DNA of 15,649 nt, taken from the NCBI GenBank assembly GCA_905202605.1, contig CAJKSU010000049.1, positions 1 to 15,649 of the forward strand, given 5' to 3'. The notes under the pieces are model-generated. The model saw only the letters and a program-made list of their open reading frames with translations. It was not told the DNA's origin and did not search any database. Position 1 is the stretch's first letter; the number at the start of each line of letters is the position of its first letter. This stretch comes from an uncultured Eubacteriales bacterium. GTDB taxonomy: Bacteria; Bacillota; Clostridia; Oscillospirales; Oscillospiraceae. This document shows, piece after piece, positions 1-6,900 of this stretch. Both the position numbers and the translations under genes were made by a program.

Positions 1-373
1 TATCGTCGGGAATATGCCGGGTTCTGGCACGGACACGGCTGACCAGCTCCATGATCCCAAAGGGCTTTGTAATGTAGTCGTCAGCGCCGAGATCCAGACC
101 GCGCACGGTATCCAGCTCAGTGGAGCGGGCGGTTACCAGAATGACGGGCAGGTTGACGGTGTCAGCCTGAGTGCGCAGTTTTTTCAGAATAGAAAGGCCA
201 TCCTCACCGGGCAGCATCACATCCAGCAAAACAAGCTGGGGCTTTTCCCGCCGCAGGGCCTCAAAAAAAGACGATCCGTCTGGAAATTCCATTGTTTCAA
301 AACCGGAGGACGTCAGGGCATAGCTCTCCAGTTCACGGATTTCGGGATCATCCTCCACGATATAAATTTTCAT
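1..373 (-). CDS. OmpR/PhoB-type response regulator, receiver domain (3' end cut by window edge)
   Basis: Receiver domain of a two-component response regulator. It would be phosphorylated by a partner histidine kinase and then bind DNA. Only the N-terminal 124 residues are present and the reading frame leaves the left edge open, so the expected winged-helix output domain is not visible. All receiver landmarks are there: the acidic pair D8-D9 in MKIYIVEDD, the phosphorylated Asp at D51 in LLDVMLPGEDG, Thr81 in VILVTAR, and Lys103 in DDYITKPFG. The start at 373 is chosen because GAGGGG lies 6 nt upstream; an in-frame ATG two codons earlier has no spacing to that site. The MLPGEDGLSILKKLR stretch resembles PhoB/PhoP regulators of clostridia as I recall them, so a phosphate-response role is a reasonable guess but not proven. 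Tandem repeats upstream (424-465) suggest autoregulation. OmpR-family receiver is near certain; the PhoB assignment is moderate. Confidence 0.9.
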   Translation of the reverse strand, partial: MKIYIVEDDPEIRELESYALTSSGFETMEFPDGSSFFEALRREKPQLVLLDVMLPGEDGLSILKKLRTQADTVNLPVILVTARSTELDTVRGLDLGADDYITKPFGIMELVSRVRARTRHIPDD

Positions 374-392
374 TTGCATCCCCTCAACGCAT

Positions 393-398
393 ATCATA
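393..398 (-). promoter_or_regulatory. Probable -10 element of the response regulator promoter
   Basis: On the minus strand the sequence reads TGG-TATGAT, an extended -10 with one mismatch in the hexamer, about 20 nt before the start codon. The -35 region (about 416-421) is a poor match, which fits a promoter that needs an activator bound at the repeats immediately upstream. The predicted leader is very short, roughly a dozen bases, holding only the ribosome binding site. Confidence 0.45.
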
Positions 399-423
399 CC
401 AGATAGAGCCGGAAACGGAAAGA

Positions 424-465
424 GGTAAAGTAAACTTTGTGTAATGTTTCTAAACGCCGTGTAAA
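424..465 (-). promoter_or_regulatory. Tandem direct repeats, candidate response-regulator operator
   Basis: On the plus strand TAAAC-N3-GTGTAA occurs at 431-444 and again at 451-464, an exact 20-bp period. On the minus strand this reads as hexamers TTTACA (465-460), TTTAGA (454-449), ATTACA (445-440), TTTACT (434-429) and an overlapping TTTACC (429-424), with main steps of 11, 9 and 11 bp. PhoP boxes in Bacillus are direct repeats of TT(A/T/C)ACA-like hexamers at about 11-bp steps, so this looks like a Pho box placed just upstream of the -35 region of the adjacent regulator gene. The repeats are read directly from the sequence; the binding protein is inferred. Confidence 0.55.
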
Positions 466-532
466 TTATCCGCTGAAACAGTCGAAAACGACAGAATCAA
501 TGTGTTCGGAAGGAAAAAGATGCATATTTCGC

Positions 533-568
533 AGAAACCCGTCCCGGCAGAGAAACCGCAGGGACGGG
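533..568 (-). terminator. Intrinsic terminator after the metallophosphoesterase gene
   Basis: Perfect 8-bp stem: CCCGTCCC at 538-545 pairs with GGGACGGG at 561-568, with a 15-nt loop. Read on the minus strand it begins 8 nt after the stop codon and is followed by TTTCT, a short U-run, so termination may be incomplete. It separates the metallophosphoesterase from the response regulator transcript. Confidence 0.6.
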
Positions 569-576
569 AGAACAAC

Positions 577-1272
577 TTATTTGGGACGACCGCCAAAGGG
601 AAAACGTCGGGGCGGCATTGGTGTGGGCATATCCACAATGGAATGAGTGCCTGGCGGTGCTTCCATCGGTACGCCGGGATCATAGTCTACCAGCTTATAG
701 CCGCAGGCGTTGATCATCATGGATTCGTTATAGGGATAGATGGCACGTCGATCCATGGGGTTCTCCCCCAGATGGCGGTGACCGTAGAAATGAATGGCGG
801 GCTTATACACGTCATCGATGTACCGGAAGGACTGGAAGCCCTCGTGAAACAGATCGGGGCCATCGCCAAGTCCCAGCGCCGGGGCATGGGTTACAAACAG
901 GTCGATGCCCTTATTCCGGCGGATATGCGGCTCCAGCTTCTTGACCTTGCGCCACATCTGTTCATCGGAATATTCATGCAGACAGGGATGCGGGCTTTTA
1001 CAGCACCCAAGCCCGATGAGCCGGACGCCCCGATACTCTACGATCCTGCCGTCAATGTTGACACAGCCCTCCGGCGGCTCTTTCTCATACTTTTTGTCAT
1101 GATTTCCTGGAACGTAAAACAGCGGACATGGGATCATGGTGACAAGAAAGGACAGATATCGCGCGGAGAGATCTCCGCAGGAGATGATCATTTTAACGTC
1201 ACGGAACCGCTCCGGGTCAAAATGATCCCAGATAAACTTGCTTTCGATATCAGAGACAACCAGAATCTTCAT
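577..1272 (-). CDS. Metallophosphoesterase family protein
   Basis: A 231-residue calcineurin-like phosphoesterase, presumably a cytoplasmic two-metal hydrolase; the substrate cannot be told. Motifs in order: D8-I-E10 (normally D-x-H), G33-D34, G57-N-H-D60, T128-H129 in VTHAP, and G164-H-R-H167 near the end. The C-terminal tail (about 200-231) is rich in Pro and Arg. Replacement of the first-motif His by Glu is unusual; Glu could still bind metal, so the protein may be active with altered metal preference. I chose the ATG at 1272 because GGAGG lies 6 nt before it; an ATG two codons earlier would abut the GGAGG. The gene is divergent from a WYL-domain regulator, has its own promoter at 1308-1336 and ends in a hairpin at 538-568. 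The family call is firm; no specific function is claimed. Confidence 0.88.
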   Translation of the reverse strand: MKILVVSDIESKFIWDHFDPERFRDVKMIISCGDLSARYLSFLVTMIPCPLFYVPGNHDKKYEKEPPEGCVNIDGRIVEYRGVRLIGLGCCKSPHPCLHEYSDEQMWRKVKKLEPHIRRNKGIDLFVTHAPALGLGDGPDLFHEGFQSFRYIDDVYKPAIHFYGHRHLGENPMDRRAIYPYNESMMINACGYKLVDYDPGVPMEAPPGTHSIVDMPTPMPPRRFPFGGRPK

Positions 1273-1307
1273 GGGCATCCTCCAAGGGCTTCATGGGTTA
1301 TTGATTT

Positions 1308-1336
1308 AATATAGCAGATAATCCCTCAAATTGCAA
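1308..1336 (-). promoter_or_regulatory. Sigma-70-type promoter of the metallophosphoesterase gene
   Basis: On the minus strand: -35 TTGCAA (1336-1331), a 17-nt spacer ending in TGC, and -10 TATATT (1313-1308). The TGC immediately before the -10 makes it an extended -10 promoter. The start site should lie near 1301, giving a leader of about 28 nt. Confidence 0.7.
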
Positions 1337-1384
1337 GAAAAACGCAGGAAAAACGACCTGTTTGGAGTAAAATAGAACCGGGTA

Positions 1385-1414
1385 TTTACAGGAGAATGAA
1401 AGCTGTGGTACACT
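1385..1414 (+). promoter_or_regulatory. Sigma-70-type promoter of the WYL regulator gene
   Basis: -35 TTTACA (1385-1390), an 18-nt spacer ending in TGG, and -10 TACACT (1409-1414), again an extended -10. It lies about 70 bp from the divergent metallophosphoesterase promoter, so a regulator bound between them could control both. Confidence 0.6.
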
Positions 1415-1445
1415 AAACCCAAAGCCGAAGGAAGGACGATGGGAC

Positions 1446-2411
1446 ATGGCAAAAACGGAAGCAGGAAAGCAGCGGCTGCTGGCACTGCAGGAGATTATGC
1501 TTCGGGAGAGTGATGAAACACATCGGCTCACCGCCGCTGATCTGGAGCAGATGCTCCGGCAACGGGATATTCCATCGGAGCGGAAGAGTATTTACCGGGA
1601 TCTGGCCGTTCTTGGCGAGCAGGGCATGGATATCATTCGCAGCCACAGGGGCTTCTATCTGGGGAGCCGGACATTCCAGCTGGCGGAGCTCAAGCTGCTG
1701 GCGGATGCGGTGCAGTGCTCCCGGTGCATTACCGAAAAAAAATCCTATGAGCTGATCGGAAAGCTTGGTACCCTGACCAGCCGCTATAACGCCGGACAGC
1801 TCCGGAGGCAGCTACAGCTGGTGGGGCGGAGCAAGGCGGAAAACGAGAGCATTTACTACAATGTAGACGCACTGTATCAGGCCATTGATCAAAATAGCGA
1901 GATCACATTCCGCTATCTCGACTACCAGCCTGACGGCACAAGGCGGTCCAGAGAAAAGCTGTACCGGGCTTCTCCCTACGGCCTGTGCTGGGACAGCGAA
2001 AACTATTATCTGGTGGCTCACACCGAAAACCGGGGCAAGACCCATTATCGGGTGGACCGAATGGCGGACATTCAGCTCACCGGAACGCCCCGGCTCTGTC
2101 AGGAGCAGTATCAGGAGCTGAATCTGGCAGCCTATTCCCGGCAGGTATTCGGTATGTTCAGCGGCAGTGAAACCAGGGTTCGGCTTCAATTTCCGCGCAG
2201 CCTTATTAACAATGCCGTGGATAAGTTCGGCAGCAGCGCCATGATGATTCCACAGCGAGACGGCTCGGTGACTCTGACGGCGGAGGTTGTGCTGTCTCCG
2301 GTATTTTATTCATGGGTGTTCAGTTTTTCCGGCAGAGTGAAAATTCTGGAGCCGGAGGCGGTGCGGCAGGAATATCGGGACATGTGCCGCAAAGTGCTGG
2401 AGGAATCCTAA
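1446..2411 (+). CDS. WYL-domain transcriptional regulator (HTH plus WYL)
   Basis: A 321-residue DNA-binding regulator. Residues about 10-70 form a winged helix-turn-helix with the recognition segment around SERKSIYRDLAVLGEQG, typical of the DeoR/HTH_11 type fused to WYL domains. The middle holds the WYL domain: ITFRYLDY near 153-160, then SENYYLVAH near 184-192 where the signature tripeptide is YYL rather than WYL, and YRVDRM at 201-206. A C-terminal extension of about 100 residues follows, as in most YafY-like proteins. WYL domains bind small ligands or nucleic acid and act as sensors; several regulate nucleic-acid stress or defence genes. GGAAGG precedes the ATG by 10 nt; a nearer ATG at 1439 is in another frame. 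Its likeliest target, from the divergent arrangement, is the metallophosphoesterase and itself; this is inference. Convergent with gltD. Confidence 0.88.
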   Translation: MAKTEAGKQRLLALQEIMLRESDETHRLTAADLEQMLRQRDIPSERKSIYRDLAVLGEQGMDIIRSHRGFYLGSRTFQLAELKLLADAVQCSRCITEKKSYELIGKLGTLTSRYNAGQLRRQLQLVGRSKAENESIYYNVDALYQAIDQNSEITFRYLDYQPDGTRRSREKLYRASPYGLCWDSENYYLVAHTENRGKTHYRVDRMADIQLTGTPRLCQEQYQELNLAAYSRQVFGMFSGSETRVRLQFPRSLINNAVDKFGSSAMMIPQRDGSVTLTAEVVLSPVFYSWVFSFSGRVKILEPEAVRQEYRDMCRKVLEES

Positions 2412-2470
2412 AAAAACAAGAACAGCCTGCATGGCACGGAATCGCTCCGTTTTGCCATGCAGGTTGTTCT
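2411..2470 (-). terminator. Intrinsic terminator between the convergent WYL gene and gltBD
   Basis: Long stem: 2419-2436 pairs with 2453-2470 (17 Watson-Crick pairs and one G-U), with an inner CGGA/TCCG stem in the loop. On the minus strand it starts 13 nt after the gltD stop and is followed by a T-run, TTGTTTTTTT, so it is a strong gltBD terminator. On the plus strand no T-run follows, but the same hairpin is the only candidate for ending the WYL transcript. Confidence 0.88.
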
Positions 2471-2483
2471 ATATGCAACTGAA

Positions 2484-3956
2484 TTATTCTACCGCATCCA
2501 GATTGGAATAGCCCATCAGGTAGGTATCCACCTCACGCGCCACTTCCCTGCCCTCGCGGATGCCCCATACCACAAGGCTCTGACCCCGGCGCATATCACC
2601 GGCGGTAAATACCTTGGGAACGGAGGTCTTGTGGGTGCCGTTCTCGGTGGCAACGCAGGTTCTGGGGGTCTGGGTCACCCCAAAGGCGTCCGCCACATAG
2701 CTTTGACAGCCCAGAAAGCCCGCAGCAATCAGCACCATGTCTACGTCCATCTGGTAAGTGTCCAGCTTTTGCATCTTGCCGCCCTCCCAACTGAGGTTTA
2801 CGGCGGTAACTCCGGTGAGCTTGCCCTGCTCGTCCTTCAAAAATTCCTCCACGGTGGTGTTGTAGATTCTGGGATCCTCCCCCTGAAGATAGATTGCCTC
2901 CTCCTGACCGTAATCGGTTTTCAGGACGTTGGGCCACTGAGGCCATGGATTGGAGGGAAGACGCTCCACCGGGGGCTTGCCCATCATCTCGAACTGCATG
3001 ACATGCTTGCAGCCCTGACGGATGGCGGTGCCGACGCAGTCGTTTCCAGTGTCGCCGCCGCCTACCACCAGCACGTTTTTGCCCTTGGCGTCGATGAAAT
3101 TCCCATCGCTGTGAGCGGAGTCCAGCAGACTCCTGGTGTTGGCGCGGAGATAATCCACGGCGAAGTAGATGCCGCTTGCATCCCGCCCCGGCGCGGTGAG
3201 ATCTCTGGGATTGGAAGCGCCGCAGCAGAGGATTACTGCATCATATTCGGAAAGCACCTCCTGAGCGTCGATGTTCTCGCCCACGTTGGCGTTGTAGATG
3301 AATTCCACGCCCTCCTCCTCCATCAGGTGGATGCGGCGGAGGACAACGGACTTATCCAGCTTCATGTTGGGGATGCCGTACATCAGCAGACCGCCTGCCC
3401 GGTCAAAGCGCTCAAACACGGTGACGGAATGTCCCCGGCGGTTGAGCTGATCGGCGGCTGCCAGCCCGGAGGGGCCGGAACCGATGACGGCGATCTTCTT
3501 GCCGGTGCGCACCTTGGGGATCCGGGGCTTGACCAGCCCACGGTTAAAGGCGTTTTCAATGATGGCAAGCTCGTTGTTGTGACAGGTCACCGGGTCGCCG
3601 TTTAAGTTGCAGGAGCATGCCTTTTCACAGGGCGAGGGGCAGACTCTGCCGGTGAACTCCGGAAAATTATTGGTGATGCGCAGACGGTAATAGGCCTGCT
3701 CCCAGTTCCCTTCATAGATAAGATCGTTCCATTCGGGAATCAGATTGTGCAGGGGGCAGCCGGAAACGGCGTTTCCGAACATCATGCCCGCCTGACAGAA
3801 GGGTACGCCGCAGTCCATGCAGCGCGCCGCCTGCTTCTGCTGCTCCTCACGGGACAGCAGCGGCTTAAACTCCTTCCAGTTTCCAATGCGATCCTCCGGG
3901 GGGATCACATGGCAATCCTGACGCTGATACTCCATAAATCCAGTGGGTTTTCCCAT
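2484..3956 (-). CDS. gltD: Glutamate synthase (NADPH) small subunit
   Basis: The 490-residue beta subunit of NADPH-dependent glutamate synthase. It takes electrons from NADPH on FAD and passes them through iron-sulfur clusters to the FMN and 3Fe-4S centre of GltB. The N-terminal region carries the two cysteine groups expected for 4Fe-4S clusters: C46, C49, C54, C67, and C106, C110, C114 with C116 nearby. The FAD dinucleotide-binding loop is GSGPSG at 159-164, the NADPH loop is GGGDTG at 299-304, and the C-terminal FAD-contact segment TAGDMRRGQSLVVWGIREGR is intact. Length is normal for the family. The start at 3956 is set by GAGGAGGG, which overlaps the gltB stop as TGAGGAGGG; the frame is open further upstream inside gltB but without support. 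Only 13 nt separate it from gltB, so the two are co-transcribed and probably co-translated. Confidence 0.97.
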   Translation of the reverse strand: MGKPTGFMEYQRQDCHVIPPEDRIGNWKEFKPLLSREEQQKQAARCMDCGVPFCQAGMMFGNAVSGCPLHNLIPEWNDLIYEGNWEQAYYRLRITNNFPEFTGRVCPSPCEKACSCNLNGDPVTCHNNELAIIENAFNRGLVKPRIPKVRTGKKIAVIGSGPSGLAAADQLNRRGHSVTVFERFDRAGGLLMYGIPNMKLDKSVVLRRIHLMEEEGVEFIYNANVGENIDAQEVLSEYDAVILCCGASNPRDLTAPGRDASGIYFAVDYLRANTRSLLDSAHSDGNFIDAKGKNVLVVGGGDTGNDCVGTAIRQGCKHVMQFEMMGKPPVERLPSNPWPQWPNVLKTDYGQEEAIYLQGEDPRIYNTTVEEFLKDEQGKLTGVTAVNLSWEGGKMQKLDTYQMDVDMVLIAAGFLGCQSYVADAFGVTQTPRTCVATENGTHKTSVPKVFTAGDMRRGQSLVVWGIREGREVAREVDTYLMGYSNLDAVE

Positions 3957-3969
3957 TTGTAATCCCTCC

Positions 3970-6900
3970 TCAGGCGTTCCTGGTGGCGGCATAGAAGGCT
4001 TCGATCTGAGCCTCTTCACTGTTGAAGCCCTTTTCCTCCATGCGCACGATCATGTTCTGCATCATCTTATAGTCATTGGGAATGACCTTCTTGAATTTGG
4101 GCAGGTATTCGGAGAAACGCTCCAGAACCTCCTTGCCCTTTTCACTGCCGGTGGCCTCCACGTGCTCGGTGATCATGGCTTTGAGCTCCATGACATCCGC
4201 CTTGCTGGTAACAGATTCCAGTGCAACAATCTCCTTGTTGGCACGGAGATACAGGTCGGAGTTCTCGTCCAGCACATAGGCGATGCCGCCGGACATGCCT
4301 GCCGCAAAGTTCTTGCCGGTGCTGCCAAGCACTACCACTCTGCCGCCGGTCATGTATTCGCAGCCATGGTCACCCACGCCCTCAACGACCGCGTAAACGC
4401 CGGAGTTCCGTACGGCGAACCGTTCGCCCGCAACGCCTGCGATAAACGCCTTGCCGGAGGTCGCACCGTAGAGGGCAACGTTGCCGACAATGATGTTTTC
4501 ATCGGCCTTGAAGACGCTGTTCTTCGGGGGATACAGGATCAGCTTGCCGCCGGAAAGGCCCTTGCCGAAGTAGTCGTTGCTGTCGCCCTCCAGCTTGAGG
4601 GTCAGCCCCTTGGGGACGAATGCGCCGAAGCTCTGACCGCCGCCGCCGGTACAGTTGACGGTGAAGGTGTCCTCCGGCAGGGATTCGCCAAAGCTCTTGG
4701 TGATCTCACTGCCCAGAATGGTGCCAAGGGAGCGGTCTGTGCTGGAAACCTTCAGGGAAACCTGCTTCTTTGCGCCGGTTTTCAGGTTCTTCTTGAACTC
4801 CTTCAGCAGCACCTGCATATCCAGCGTGCTTTCCAGCTTGAAGTCAAAGTGGTCGGCGGGGTTATAGGTATTCCCCTCCCGCTCTGCAACATAGGGATTG
4901 TCAAGGATCTGATGGAGATCCAGAAGCCCTGCACGGGTACCCTTGAGATCCTCCCGTACCTTGAGGAAGTCGCTGCGGCCCACCAGCTCGGAGACGGTAC
5001 GCACGCCCAGCTTTGCCATGATCTCACGGAGATCCTGCGCCACAAAGCGCATGAAGTTGACGATGTATTCAGGCTTGCCGATGAAGCGCTTGCGCAGCTC
5101 CGGGTTCTGGGTGGCAATGCCCATGGGGCAGGTGTCCTTGTTGCAGACCCGCATCATGATGCAGCCCATGCACACCAGCGCCGTGGTGCCAAAGCCGAAT
5201 TCGTCCGCACCCAGCATGCAGGCAATCGCAACGTCCCGCCCGGTCATGATCTTGCCGTCTGCTTCCACGATCACGCGGCTGCGCAGACCGTTCATGATGA
5301 GCGTCTGGTGGGTCTCCGCCACGCCCAACTCCCATGGGAGGCCGGCGTTCTGTACGGAGGTCTTGGGGGCTGCGCCGGTGCCGCCGTCAAAGCCGGAAAT
5401 CAGAATCAGCTGCGCGCCTGCCTTGGCAACGCCGGCGGCAACAGTGCCGACGCCCGCCTCGGATACCAGCTTGACGGAAATTCTCGCGTCCCGGTTGGCA
5501 TTCTTGAGGTCATAGATCAGCTGAGCCAGATCCTCAATGGAATAGATGTCATGATGGGGCGGCGGAGAGATCAGGGATACGCCGGGGGTGGAATAACGGG
5601 TCTTCGCTACCCATGGATAGACCTTTTTGCCGGGCAAGTTGCCGCCCTCGCCGGGCTTTGCGCCCTGCGCCATCTTGATCTGGATCTCCTGAGCGGAAAC
5701 CAGATACTTGGAGTCTACGCCGAACCGGGCGGAGGCCACCTGCTTGACGGCGGAGTTTTTATTGAGGCCGTCGGAGCCAACGGTGTACCGGGAGGCCAGC
5801 TCGCCGCCCTCGCCGGTGTTGGACTTGGCGCCGATGGAATTCATAGCGATGGCCATGCACTCGTGAGCCTCCTGAGAAAGGGAGCCGAAGCTCATGGCAC
5901 CGGTCTGGAAACGCTTTACGATACTGTCAACGGACTCTACCTCGTCAATGGGAATCTCAGCGCCCTCCGGGAACTGAATCTCCATAGCGCCCCGTAGATT
6001 GATAATATTGTCCGGGTTGTCGATGAGAGCGGCATATTCCTTATACTTTTCATAGTCGGCGGTCATGGCGGAGCGCTGGAGTAAATGGATGACCATGGGA
6101 CTGTACAGGTGCCGCTCTTTTCCTGCCCGGTATTTGTGGATGCCCACGGACTCCACGGATTCGTTGGTATAAAGCTCCAACGGGTCAAAGGCCTTGTCAT
6201 GGAGGGCATGAACATCCGCTTGAATCTCTTTCAGACCGACACCGCCCACACGGCTGATGGTTCCGGTAAAGTAGTGGTCGATGACGTCCTGACTGATGCC
6301 AATGGCCTCGAAGATCTGACTGCCCTGATAGGACTGGATGGTGGAAACGCCCATCTTCGAGGCGATTTTGACAATGCCGTGGAGAATGGCGCCTGTATAG
6401 TCCTTCTCAGCGGCGTAATAATCCTTATCCAGAAGACCGTCCTGAATCATGCCCTGAATCCCCTCCAACGCCAGATAGGGATTGACGGCGGAGGCTCCAT
6501 AGCCCAGAAGGGCTGCGAAATGATGTACCTCACGAGGCTCGGCGGTTTCAAGGATCAGGCCAAGAGCGGTGCGCTTCTTGGTGCGGACGCAGTGCTTCGC
6601 CACAGCGGAGACTGCCAGCAGGGACGGAATTGCCACATGGTTTTCGTCCACGCCACGATCAGACAGAATGATGATATTGTAGCCTTCCCGATACGCACGG
6701 TCTACGGAGTTGCAGATTTGCTCCAGCGCTTTTTCAAAGCTGGTGTTCTTATAGCAGAGAATCGAAACGGTATGCACCTTAAAGCCGGGCTTTTTCATGT
6801 TGCGGATTTTCAGCATGTCGAGGCTGGTGAGAATGGGATTATTGATCCGCAGAACATGACAGTTTTCTTCCTTGTCTTCCAGAAGATTGCCGTCTGTGCC

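Noticed and set aside
502..1314. 270-codon open frame on the plus strand
   Set aside because: Antisense to the metallophosphoesterase, which has complete family motifs, a promoter and an RBS.
2457..3605. 382-codon open frame on the plus strand
   Set aside because: Antisense to gltD and starts inside the terminator hairpin between the convergent genes.
3957..4019. 21-codon N-terminal extension of gltD overlapping the end of gltB
   Set aside because: The strong GAGGAGGG site at the gltB stop points to the ATG at 3956, which also gives the normal family N-terminus.
3943..5997. 684-codon open frame on the plus strand
   Set aside because: It lies entirely antisense to gltB and gltD, whose family motifs are beyond doubt. 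Long antisense frames are expected from GC-rich third positions. It has no RBS and a low-complexity Gly/Ala/His-rich translation.
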